Below, piece after piece: positions 7,030-13,192 of a DNA stretch of 16,756 nt (position 1 is the stretch's first letter; each line of letters begins with the position of its first letter). This DNA comes from DASXRU01 sp036506395. Lineage in GTDB: Bacteria; Acidobacteriota; Blastocatellia; Pyrinomonadales; Pyrinomonadaceae. Location: positions 1 through 16,756 of the forward strand of contig DASXRU010000190.1 of assembly GCA_036506395.1 (NCBI GenBank), given 5' to 3'. The notes under the pieces are model-generated. The model was not told where the DNA came from and ran no database searches. It saw only the letters and a program-made list of their open reading frames with translations. The position numbers were made by a program, and so were the translations under genes.

Positions 7030-7818
7030 ATGTCGTCGCTGGAACTAAAAGAAGAACAGCCGCGCGCTTTGGATCTCGAAGTGCGAGAGTGCACGCAGAT
7101 CGACGAGTTCGATGCCTGCATACGATTGCAGCGCGAGGTGTTTGGTCTGCCTGATCTCGAGATTTCGCCGCGGCGTCATTTGATTGTATCGAGAGAAGCC
7201 GGCGGCTGGACGCTCGGAGCCTTCGCAAAGGGCGAGCTGGTTGGCTTTGTGCATCAAATGATCGGCTTGCGCGGTGGCCAGGAGGTTATTGGCTACTCGC
7301 ACATGATGGCGGTGGCGGCTGAGTATCAGAATCGGGGGGTAGGCGCGCGATTGAAATGGGCCCAACGAGCGCGCGCGCTTTCCGAGGGACGCGAGTTGAT
7401 TCGATGGACGTGGGAACCACTGCGCGCGCGCAATGCACATTTCAATCTCAACCGCCTGGGAGTTGTGGTGCGCGCGTATGCCGTTAACTTTTATGGCACG
7501 GATTATTCGACTAATCCTTCGGACGAACTTGCAGACCGGCCGGGCCTCGACAGCGATCGCCTGTTCGCAAGCTGGGAGCTTCGCTCCCCGCGCGTCGAGG
7601 CGCTGGCCGCCGGGCGAGAGCATCAACTGCCATCACCGGACGAAGTTATTGAGATCCCGCCCGATTGGGGCGCGCTGATCAAGTCGGATGTGAAGACAGC
7701 CCGGGCTGAGTTACTTCGCGTTCGCAATGAGTTTCTGAAGGCATTGGCCGCAGGTTTGGTATGTCGCGGTTTTGATCGGCAGGCAGTCCGGCCCAGGTAC
7801 TTGCTGTACGGGGAGTAG
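7030..7818 (+). CDS. GNAT-family acyltransferase (COG3375-like)
   Basis: A 262-aa cytosolic protein. The ATG at 7030 directly follows an in-frame TAA, so no longer start exists; no Shine-Dalgarno is visible because a REP arm ends just upstream. The GNAT core covers about residues 17-160: the beta2-beta3 strands (WTLGAFAKGELVGFVHQMIG), the acyl-CoA loop in the form QNRGVGARLK (Q/R-x-x-G-x-G) and the typical COG3375 stretch WEPLRARNAHFNLNRLG followed by YAVNFYG. The C-terminal 100 residues are the family's variable half. Family members transfer an acyl group from CoA to an amine. The substrate is unknown. The next gene, an M20 hydrolase in the same direction, could remove such a group; a related succinyltransferase/desuccinylase pairing with a racemase is known in Geobacillus amino-acid conversion, but no racemase is present here. 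Confidence 0.8.
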   Translation: MSSLELKEEQPRALDLEVRECTQIDEFDACIRLQREVFGLPDLEISPRRHLIVSREAGGWTLGAFAKGELVGFVHQMIGLRGGQEVIGYSHMMAVAAEYQNRGVGARLKWAQRARALSEGRELIRWTWEPLRARNAHFNLNRLGVVVRAYAVNFYGTDYSTNPSDELADRPGLDSDRLFASWELRSPRVEALAAGREHQLPSPDEVIEIPPDWGALIKSDVKTARAELLRVRNEFLKALAAGLVCRGFDRQAVRPRYLLYGE

Positions 7819-7974
7819 GAGGCAGGAAGCAGGAAGCAGGAAGCAGGAGGCAGGACACAGAGCGCAGAGCGCAGAGCGCAGGAGCACGTTGTAAGAATCC
7901 AAAATCCACAATCTGAGTCTAAGATCTGATACTAAAAATCGGCAATCGGCAATCGGAAATTGGCAATCGGCAAT
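7818..7974. repeat. heptamer-periodic spacer
   Basis: Nearly the whole spacer between the GNAT and M20 genes is built of 7-bp units. From 7818: GGAGGCA, three GGAAGCA, GGAGGCA, GGACACA, three GAGCGCA (to 7880). Then AATCCAA, AATCCAC, AATCTGA (7896-7916) and looser units. Then five units of CGGCAAT type (7940-7974). The first unit overlaps the TAG stop of the GNAT gene, and the last one contains the AT of the ATG at 7973. The final block shares its unit with 5653-5734. Confidence 0.85.
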
Positions 7975-9436
7975 GGCCCTGACTCGCTTCGATCGTTACG
8001 TTGACCGGCACGCGCGGGCTTTCACTGAGCGGCTGCAGAATCTCTGTCGCATGCCGTCAGTGGCTGCGCGCGGCACCGGTATGCGCGCGATGGCCGAAGC
8101 AGTCGAGCAACTAATGCAGCGTGCCGGAGCCGGCACGCGCGCATTCAAGATCGGCAATGGCTATCCAATCATTTACGGTGAAATGGGCGCCGGGCCGCGC
8201 AGCTTCCTCGTCTACGGCCATTACGATGTTCAGCCCGTGGGCCACCTGACGGATTGGTCGTTTGGTCCATTTGCCGCCAGCATCGTTGACGGCAAACTCT
8301 ATGCGCGCGGCGCCGCCAACAGCAAAGGAGATCTGCTGGCGCGACTGGCCGCGGCTGAGGCCTATCAGAAAACCTACGGCAAGCTGCCCGTATGTTTGCG
8401 ATTTGTGGTCGAGGGCGAAGACGGTCTGGGCAGTCCCAGCCTGTATCGCTTCGCTTCCGAGCACGCCGACATGTTGAGCGCCGAAGGATGCTTCTGGGAC
8501 GAAGGTTACAAGGACACAACCGAACGGCCCATCATCAGTTTGGGATTCAAAGGCATCACGTTCATCGAGCTGCGAGTTCACGGCGCGCGCAGCGAGCTGC
8601 ACTCGAAATGGGGCGCAATTGTTTCCAACCCCGCCTGGCGTCTGGTCCAGGCGCTATCAACTTTAACGTCGCCTAAAGGGGTGATCACGATTGATGGCTT
8701 CTCTTCGCACGTTGCATCGATCACGCCGGAGGATCTTGAAGCAGTAAAGACTATTGAGCTTGATGAAGCAGGATTGAAGCGCGAGTTTCGCATCGCCGGT
8801 TGGTTGCGCGGCATGAAGGGCGCCACCGTGGTGAGGGAACACATTTTTGGCGCCACCTGCACCATCTGTGGAATTCAAACCGGACACACCGAGGCCGGCG
8901 CGAAAACCGTCTTGCCGAGCACTGCCATGGCCCGTCTGGATTTTCGTCTGGTGCCTGATCTAACCCCGGGCCTGGTAGCCGACCTGCTGCGCGAACATCT
9001 CGACACGCGCGGATTCACGGACATCGAAATCATCCAGTTGGGAAGCGCCCCGCTGGCAAAATCGTCACCGCAGTCGTCAGTGGCCCGCGCGGCGATCGAG
9101 TCAGCTACTGAAGTTTACGGCGCCGCGCCAATCGTGTATCCGATGGATCCCGCCAGTGGTCCGGTTGGCGCAGTCTGCGGCGCCGGCAATCCGCCGACGC
9201 CGGTTGTCTCATTCGGCACCAGCTATTTCGCTTCCAATCCACACGGCCCCGACGAAAACATTCGCCTGGATGATTTTCTTCAGAGCATAAAATACTTTGG
9301 CAGGATCATTCAGCACCTGGGCGGGGCAGGGAAAGCAGCGGCGAAAACGAACACCAGCGGCATTACCAAAACGAGTGGTATCACGAAGAGCGGTAGCGGA
9401 GAGCGTTCGCAGCGCAGTAATCCCTCGCGGGGCTAA
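7973..9436 (+). CDS. M20-family metallopeptidase / amidohydrolase
   Basis: A 487-aa protein of the size and order usual for M20 dipeptidases. It carries the HxD metal motif YGHYDVQP (H83, D85), the ARGAANSKGD motif (111-120), EGEDGLGS (147-154, with E149 as the likely general base and D150 as metal ligand), the lid-domain ELHSK with H210, and PHGPDEN near the C-terminus with H424. These enzymes use two zinc ions to hydrolyse dipeptides or N-acyl amino acids. One oddity: the bridging metal ligand, normally Asp in RGxxDxKG, is Asn116. No signal peptide is present. The last 35 residues form a Thr/Ser/Gly/Lys tail with a repeated TSGITK. The ATG lies inside a heptamer repeat and has no Shine-Dalgarno, but the N-terminus fits the family. 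It probably follows the GNAT gene in one transcript. Confidence 0.88.
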   Translation: MALTRFDRYVDRHARAFTERLQNLCRMPSVAARGTGMRAMAEAVEQLMQRAGAGTRAFKIGNGYPIIYGEMGAGPRSFLVYGHYDVQPVGHLTDWSFGPFAASIVDGKLYARGAANSKGDLLARLAAAEAYQKTYGKLPVCLRFVVEGEDGLGSPSLYRFASEHADMLSAEGCFWDEGYKDTTERPIISLGFKGITFIELRVHGARSELHSKWGAIVSNPAWRLVQALSTLTSPKGVITIDGFSSHVASITPEDLEAVKTIELDEAGLKREFRIAGWLRGMKGATVVREHIFGATCTICGIQTGHTEAGAKTVLPSTAMARLDFRLVPDLTPGLVADLLREHLDTRGFTDIEIIQLGSAPLAKSSPQSSVARAAIESATEVYGAAPIVYPMDPASGPVGAVCGAGNPPTPVVSFGTSYFASNPHGPDENIRLDDFLQSIKYFGRIIQHLGGAGKAAAKTNTSGITKTSGITKSGSGERSQRSNPSRG

Positions 9437-9573
9437 CCCGACTCTGGGCTAACGAGTTGCTGGAAAAAGTTTGGGCGACGTGGTTTTAGACGCCACAAAT
9501 GCGGTAGTTTTCTGCGACACTTAAGGTGTCTTATACATGTCGGCGGCCTCGCCTAGTGGAAGGAAAAATCTCT

Positions 9574-9897
9574 ATGTCTTGGTACCGAATTACGTTTCCG
9601 TTTGCCGATGAACAGGCACTACAAACTGCCTTTGGGCTTGTAGCGTTAGCGGGACAACGAGAAAAGCAACACAACGCGGTGGGCTTTGCTATCTTCGACG
9701 CACCTGAGTTTTACGAAGACGATCCTCATCGCTCAAGCCAAGTCTATTATTTTTCGCCCGTAGCCGCTGACTTGTGCGCCGATCTTATCGCACCTTTCTC
9801 GCCGGTACCTTGTGACGCGCCGGATCGAAATCTTTTTAACCTTGGCCTTGCGTACGGCACCTTGCAAGGCTCTGAATCATGGGACTTGCTGAAATAG
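9574..9897 (+). CDS. hypothetical protein, cassette 1
   Basis: The frame is open from a GTG at 9526. The ATG at 9574 has a good Shine-Dalgarno (GAAGGAAA, about 8 nt upstream) and is chosen, giving 107 aa. The protein starts MSWYRITFPFADEQALQTAF, has mixed alpha/beta character and no signal peptide or membrane segment. Aromatic- and Asp-rich segments (FYEDDPH, VYYFSP) and a C-terminal GLAYGTLQGSESWDLL are visible. I do not recognise a family. Its stop is 60 nt before attC1, and its start about 35 nt after the inferred cassette boundary: the tight packing typical of an integron cassette. Confidence 0.75.
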   Translation: MSWYRITFPFADEQALQTAFGLVALAGQREKQHNAVGFAIFDAPEFYEDDPHRSSQVYYFSPVAADLCADLIAPFSPVPCDAPDRNLFNLGLAYGTLQGSESWDLLK

Positions 9898-9960
9898 AGG
9901 CTCCCGCGATTTTGTGGATGTTCTCCCAATGAAAGGCGGAACTTCGGCCCTCGAGAGGCC

Positions 9961-10066
9961 GCCCAACAAATCGTTGGACGCGAGCGGCGGGAGCGTGTTT
10001 CTCAACTTGACTCGTCCGGCGATGCTTGATTGAATTCGCGCCGCCGCGTCAACTCAACCGTTGGAT
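9961..10066 (+). other. attC recombination site 1
   Basis: R'' is GCCCAAC (9961-9967) and R' is GTTGGAT (10060-10066), matching RYYYAAC and GTTRRRY. Between them, GACGCGAGCGGCG pairs with CGCCGCCGCGTC, leaving one unpaired A, the extrahelical base expected in a folded attC. TCAACTCAACC lies next to R'. The length of 106 bp is normal for the family. The bases upstream of R'' (GAGGCCGCC) are complementary to GGCGGCCTC at the inferred start of cassette 1 (about 9541). Confidence 0.88.
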
Positions 10067-10137
10067 TGCTCTGAATTGTCCTAAAGGATGATAACTATGA
10101 ATCGTCTCCTCAGACCAGCTGCGCATTTGCATTCATC

Positions 10138-10650
10138 TTGCTTCTTGCCGTCTTGTCCGTTGCGCAATCACGCACAATGTACATTGGCGATGTCGAATTG
10201 CACTTGGGAATGTCTCGCGAGGCGGTCATGAAGGCGCTCACGCCACGATACAATGTGGCGGCTCTCGGGGAATCTAGTTTTACGGTAACGCAGTACGACC
10301 CAACGCAAAAGCTTCACAACCTTCTTGGTTCAATTGGATTCGACAATAATCAACTTAGTTTCATCAATCGATCAATAGATACATCCGGTTGGCCCAACGA
10401 TGAAGGGTATGCCGTGGGAAGGGCGATTTACGACGGTATAAGCGGGTCTATTCCTGTTACAGATTCCGATGACGCAAAAAGAGCGGCTGCGAGAATTGTC
10501 ATATCGAGTGATGACACATCTCGGCCACGTGGCAATATGAAGACGATTGATATCTACATTAACGACCGAAAGATCACTGTTGTGGTATTTGATGCCGACG
10601 GTAGTAAAGGCGTTAATGCATCCGTCGCTATTCGCGCCAAACCTTGGTAA
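10138..10650 (+). CDS. exported BamE-like protein, cassette 2; start apparently frameshifted
   Basis: The open frame starts at a TTG with no ribosome binding site and yields 170 aa. Upstream in the same frame the codons read C-A-F-A-F-I-L-L-L-A-V-L-S-V-A-Q-S, a signal-peptide core, but lack a start. A strong AAAGGA and ATG at 10097 (MNRLLRPA) lie one base out of frame. Adding one base between about 10104 and 10122 would restore a normal signal peptide with a basic n-region. So the gene has probably lost one base, or the sequence has an error. The mature part has VELHLGMSREAVMKAL, resembling the GMS/TxxxV helix of BamE/SmpA-like small domains, then beta-rich sequence. Function is unknown; it is probably periplasmic. 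Its stop lies 14 nt before attC2. Confidence 0.65.
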   Translation: MLLAVLSVAQSRTMYIGDVELHLGMSREAVMKALTPRYNVAALGESSFTVTQYDPTQKLHNLLGSIGFDNNQLSFINRSIDTSGWPNDEGYAVGRAIYDGISGSIPVTDSDDAKRAAARIVISSDDTSRPRGNMKTIDIYINDRKITVVVFDADGSKGVNASVAIRAKPW

Positions 10651-10664
10651 TTTCCAGGGGCGCA

Positions 10665-10758
10665 ATCCAACAACTCGTTTGGACCGGAGGTTCGTTAAGT
10701 TGGTTGATTGATTCAAGGTTGATGTAATCGCTGCGCCCGATCAACTCAACCGTTGGGC
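10665..10758 (+). other. attC recombination site 2
   Basis: R'' is ATCCAAC (10665-10671) and R' is GTTGGGC (10752-10758); the length is 94 bp. The ten bases ending in R'' (GCAATCCAAC) are the exact complement of the cassette-2 start (GTTGGATTGC at 10060), strong evidence that cassette 2 was a circle. TCAACTCAACC before R' is identical to attC1. The inner arms pair imperfectly (TTTGGACCGG with CCCGATCAA). Confidence 0.85.
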
Positions 10759-10786
10759 ATCGTAATCTAGATCGCAAAGGTGTCTT

Positions 10787-11320
10787 ATGACCAAACGCCT
10801 CGGCTTATTGGCCATTCTGCTGATCACTGCAGTTGTCGTCTCCTGCGGTCAGACTGACGAAACTGACAAGTTAATTGGCGAGATGAACACCAACAGAACT
10901 AAATGCCAGGAACTTACTAAACAGGCCGAGGCTAAACGAGCCGACGCAAAAAGGCAGTTTGATGCCGGTCAACGTGCAGAGAGGGAGAAATCTATTGACG
11001 AAGCCGCCAACCTATACGGGCAGATCGCCAAACTACTCAACGAGTCCGCGGACAAAGCGGACAAAATCGTTACCATTACAACCACCGATTGGTACAAGGA
11101 ATATTTCACAGCTTATTCGAAGTGGACCCGCAACCTTGCCAAGTTGGCTGGCGGCGCACGGGAGGAGCTAATCGTTCGGAAAAATGGTACGCCGACCGCG
11201 GACCAACTGAAAACATGGCGTGCAAACATTGCTGAGATACGCAAAGAGAATGACGCCTTTGTGAAGCAAATTGCGAAGCTTGAATCTGATAATCGCATGG
11301 TTCTCGTTGCTCACGATTAG
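10787..11320 (+). CDS. coiled-coil lipoprotein, cassette 3
   Basis: A 177-aa protein with a lipoprotein signal peptide: KR in the n-region, a hydrophobic core LGLLAILLITAVVVS and the lipobox Cys at residue 20 (VVSC-GQ). The residue after Cys is Gly, which is neutral for sorting. The mature protein is almost all helix, rich in Lys, Glu and Ala, with heptad-like stretches at 25-85 and 135-170 and a Trp/Tyr-rich connection (DWYKEYFTAYSKW, 101-113), so it may form a helical hairpin. No family is recognised. The ATG is 34 nt after the cassette boundary, with AAAGGTG as a Shine-Dalgarno. Its stop is 17 nt before attC3. It is probably anchored to a membrane facing the periplasm. Confidence 0.78.
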   Translation: MTKRLGLLAILLITAVVVSCGQTDETDKLIGEMNTNRTKCQELTKQAEAKRADAKRQFDAGQRAEREKSIDEAANLYGQIAKLLNESADKADKIVTITTTDWYKEYFTAYSKWTRNLAKLAGGAREELIVRKNGTPTADQLKTWRANIAEIRKENDAFVKQIAKLESDNRMVLVAHD

Positions 11321-11337
11321 ATGTTCTCGCGACCGAT

Positions 11338-11392
11338 GTCCAACAAATAGTTGGAGCGAGGGCTGCGCAGCAATTCGGACCGGACGTTGGCG
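11338..11392 (+). other. attC recombination site 3 (short, degenerate)
   Basis: R'' is GTCCAAC (11338-11344); the bases ending in it (CGATGTCCAAC) match the complement of the cassette-3 start GTTGGGCATCG with one mismatch. The tip GCTGCGCAGC is a hairpin. R' is taken as GTTGGCG (11386-11392), which deviates at the last base of GTTRRRY. The length of 55 bp is at the low end for attC. The outer arms pair poorly, so it may be decayed or partly deleted. Confidence 0.6.
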
Positions 11393-11518
11393 CAAGCTGA
11401 AGGGTGTTGCTACTGTTAGGGGTCCCCAATGGTAGGATACGAACGGTGGAATTACATTGGTACGAGGCGCACGGAATAGGAAAGAAGTGAAGATCAAACG
11501 TTATCTGGATTGAAAGCG

Positions 11519-11749
11519 ATGAAACGATCAAAGCTAATCGGCAAATTTGTCATATGTATTCGGAATGAAGAATGTGAGGATCTCGAGCCTCGGAAGCTAT
11601 ATCGAGTGCTGCCGGATGAGGCCGCCGCGGCGGATGGTTACATTCGGGTGATTGATGAATCGGGTGAAGATTACCTCTATCCCCGGGATTACTTCCTGCC
11701 CATAGAGTTGCCTAGAGTTGCAGAGAAAGCCTTGTTATCCGCGGCCTAG
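11519..11749 (+). CDS. small conserved SH3-like protein, cassette 4
   Basis: The frame begins with a TTG at 11510; the ATG at 11519 gives 76 aa and starts MKRSKLIGKFVICI. It is beta-rich: a strand (KFVICI), then LEPRKLYRVLPDE, YIRVIDESGEDYLYP and YFLPIELP. This pattern, with a strongly conserved 'IRVIDESGEDYLYP', recurs in a widespread family of small bacterial proteins with a probable SH3-like barrel and no assigned function (from memory of similar sequences). It is cytosolic. The Shine-Dalgarno is weak (GGATTGAAAG). The stop lies 13 nt before attC4. About 125 nt between attC3 and this gene hold no other gene that I can support. Confidence 0.75.
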   Translation: MKRSKLIGKFVICIRNEECEDLEPRKLYRVLPDEAAAADGYIRVIDESGEDYLYPRDYFLPIELPRVAEKALLSAA

Positions 11750-11762
11750 GTATTCGCCTGCG

Positions 11763-11868
11763 GCCCAACAGTCATTGCAGGCGAGCCGCGATTGCGCGGC
11801 TCTCAAGTTCAAAGATTGAATCAGGCTTCAATGCTGCTCGCGCGGCCACCTGAATTCCAGCGTTAAGT
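11763..11868 (+). other. attC recombination site 4
   Basis: R'' is GCCCAAC (11763-11769) and R' is GTTAAGT (11862-11868), both perfect consensus matches; the length is 106 bp. The inner arms CAGGCGAGCCGCG and CGCGGCCACCTG pair with a single unpaired A and one G-T pair. CGCCTGCGGCCCAAC upstream resembles the complement of the cassette-4 start (GTTGGCGCAAGC) with a 2-base gap. A small hairpin, GAGCCGCGATTGCGCGGCTC, sits at the start of the variable region. Confidence 0.85.
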
Positions 11869-11881
11869 CGCTGCTCTTTAG

Positions 11882-11940
11882 TGTGACACTTCCGGTACCG
11901 TCACAACATTAATTGACTTGTTGCGATACCTACATATTGT
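11882..11940 (+). promoter_or_regulatory. candidate promoter and palindrome, cassette 5
   Basis: TTGACT at 11913-11918 is followed after 16 bp by TATTGT at 11935-11940, a fair sigma70-like pair lying about 40 nt upstream of the ATG at 11979. Just upstream, TGTGAC (11882-11887) and GTCACA (11900-11905) form an inverted repeat around a CGGTACCG palindrome, which could be an operator. The cassette therefore seems to carry its own promoter. The prediction rests on box similarity only. Confidence 0.4.
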
Positions 11941-11978
11941 TCCCTTTGAACGCTTAATTATTTTAGGAGGGGACAACT

Positions 11979-12416
11979 ATGCTTAGTCAATATCTCTTGC
12001 TCATACTCGCTGCTTTGCTAATTTATACGGCGAGTGCCCAGCCGACCTTCGCTCAATCACCAGTGGGGAAAGATGCCCGCCTTGCAGAAGAAGTGAAGCA
12101 GAACATTTCCCGGATCGGCCTCGGCTCGGAGGCGCGCGCCAGGGTTAAGCTACATGACAAGAGGGTACTGGTAGGATATGTCAGCCAAGTTGGCGCAGAT
12201 TCCTTCACGCTTATGGACAGGAGAACAGGTGCACCAACCGCCGTCCCTTATACGAAGGTCCAACGTATCTCGGGCGGTAACCGCTCGACGGGGGCTTTTT
12301 TTAGCCTCCCGGAGCCCGAGCCGAAAGAAGCGCCTAAATGGCTTAAAGGGGTTGCGAAAGGTGCTACTATCGGTCTCGGCATAGTAATGATGGCACGTCT
12401 GCTGAGTTCGTTCTGA
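11979..12416 (+). CDS. exported Sm-like beta-domain protein, cassette 5
   Basis: A 145-aa protein with a strong AGGAGG 8 nt before the ATG. Residues 1-25 are a Sec signal peptide (LLLILAALLIYTA, cleavage near FAQ-SP). Residues 35-100 form a small beta domain: ARVKLHDKRVLVGYVSQVGA, then DSFTLMDRRTGAPTAVPY and a KVQRISG strand. This resembles the Sm/LSM-like pattern often seen in acidobacterial exported proteins (charged strand, G-Y/K-V-x-x-x-x-x-D-S-F, then a T-x-V-x-Y-x-x-V end). A Pro/Glu linker precedes a C-terminal glycine-rich hydrophobic helix (GATIGLGIVMMARLLSSF), so it is probably held in a membrane. Its function is unknown. Confidence 0.78.
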   Translation: MLSQYLLLILAALLIYTASAQPTFAQSPVGKDARLAEEVKQNISRIGLGSEARARVKLHDKRVLVGYVSQVGADSFTLMDRRTGAPTAVPYTKVQRISGGNRSTGAFFSLPEPEPKEAPKWLKGVAKGATIGLGIVMMARLLSSF

Positions 12417-12480
12417 AACTTCAACCAGGAATTGTCTTTGCCCGCTAGTAAAAAAAGCCGATGTGTCTCTCGCAGCGGCG

Positions 12481-12591
12481 GCATAACGAATTATTGCAGC
12501 CGACCCGCCTTACCTTGTCTTTCCTCAACCTTTAAGGGTGCGTCGAAAGGTGCTTCAATGCGTCCGCGGGCGGCTGAATTCGGCGTTCGAC
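12481..12591 (+). other. attC recombination site 5
   Basis: R'' is GCATAAC (12481-12487) and R' is GTTCGAC (12585-12591); both deviate from consensus at one base. The inner arms fit very well: CAGCCGACCCGC pairs with GCGGGCGGCTG, again leaving one unpaired A, and GAATT sits beside both arms. The length is 111 bp. The match to its own cassette start is weak: GCAGCG and TAAC agree, but with an offset. Confidence 0.78.
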
Positions 12592-12764
12592 ATTCTTTGC
12601 AGTCTTGACTTACGCCTTTCTGTTCGTTCGCGGTGTGCGCGTAACGTAACATGTTTTCACGGTTGCCAACCCAACAATCGTTGGACCGAAGGATGGCCCC
12701 TTTCTCAACTTGATTGTTTGATTCGAAGGTTGAAAGTGATCGCCGCGCCCGGGCAACCCCGACG
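12586..12764 (+). other. gene-less short cassette (cassette 6)
   Basis: About 77 bp separate the core of attC5 from R'' of attC6, and no credible coding frame lies there. The start of this cassette (TTCGACATTC) is not complementary to the R'' of attC6, unlike most neighbours. Either an internal deletion fused two cassettes and removed a gene, or it is a non-coding cassette. CGTAACGTAACATG near 12650 is a local direct repeat of CGTAA. Confidence 0.5.
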
Positions 12765-12770
12765 TTACGC
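12669..12770 (+). other. attC recombination site 6
   Basis: R'' is ACCCAAC (12669-12675) and R' is GTTACGC (12764-12770, one deviation); the length is 102 bp. It is clearly related to attC1 (CCAACAATCGTTGGAC and TTTCTCAACTTGA are shared) and to attC2 (GGTTGAAAGTGATCGCCGCG against GGTTGATGTAATCGCTGCG). Arm pairing is imperfect around TTGGACCG. Confidence 0.78.
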
Positions 12771-12781
12771 GGCTAAAGGAT

Positions 12782-13192
12782 ATGGACAGTCGAAGCCGGT
12801 TCGCCTTCTTGCTGCTCATCCTGACGCAGGCGGCGCATTCAGTTGAGGAGTATGTCTTCCGACTCTACGACGTGTTCGCGCCGGCGCGCTTTCTAAGCGG
12901 CCTTGTAGGCTACGACCCCGCCAGTGGCTTCATCGTCTTCAATACCATTCTTGTTCTCTTCGGGCTCTGGTGCTACCTAGCCCGGGTACGAACCGGACAC
13001 CGGTCGGCCAGCGGATGGGTGTGGCTGTGGATCGTCATCGAGTCAGGTAATGGCATAGGTCACACCGTCATAGCTTTGGCGCGAAGGGCGTACTTCCCGG
13101 GTGTAATCACGGCGCCGGTGTTGCTCGTGCTCTCAATCTACCTGGCGGTCCGGATGATGCAGTTTCAGCGGGATCATCGGAGAGCCGAATAA
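12782..13192 (+). CDS. HXXEE-family membrane protein, cassette 7
   Basis: A 136-aa integral membrane protein. The naming motif H-x-x-E-E is seen as HSVEE (H19, E22, E23) at the end of the first hydrophobic segment. A second conserved region reads ESGNGIGH (87-94), and a third YFPGVITAPVLL (105-116). Four hydrophobic segments lie near 7-20, 49-67, 79-100 and 106-126; the C-terminus is basic. Family function is unknown; the conserved His/Glu residues suggest a metal site or membrane enzyme. HXXEE genes are frequent in mobile settings. AAAGGA lies only 1 nt from the ATG, too close for a normal Shine-Dalgarno, yet no better start exists. The TAA stop overlaps the R'' of the next attC-like sequence. 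Confidence 0.82.
   Translation: MDSRSRFAFLLLILTQAAHSVEEYVFRLYDVFAPARFLSGLVGYDPASGFIVFNTILVLFGLWCYLARVRTGHRSASGWVWLWIVIESGNGIGHTVIALARRAYFPGVITAPVLLVLSIYLAVRMMQFQRDHRRAE

Noticed and set aside
7818..7974. CRISPR array
   Set aside because: Units are 7 bp in direct tandem with no spacers.
9437..9538. Possible attI or extra attC at the left end of the array
   Set aside because: GGCTAACGAGTTGC resembles an R'' end and GTTTGGGC a core, and there is a small GACAC/GTGTC hairpin, but the boxes deviate and the arms do not pair convincingly.
9526..9573. GTG start for the cassette-1 gene
   Set aside because: The ATG at 9574 has a good Shine-Dalgarno; the GTG frame would run through the inferred cassette boundary.
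12538..12846. 102-codon frame across attC5 and attC6
   Set aside because: It spans two recombination sites and overlaps the HXXEE start; the translation is Arg/Cys-rich noise.
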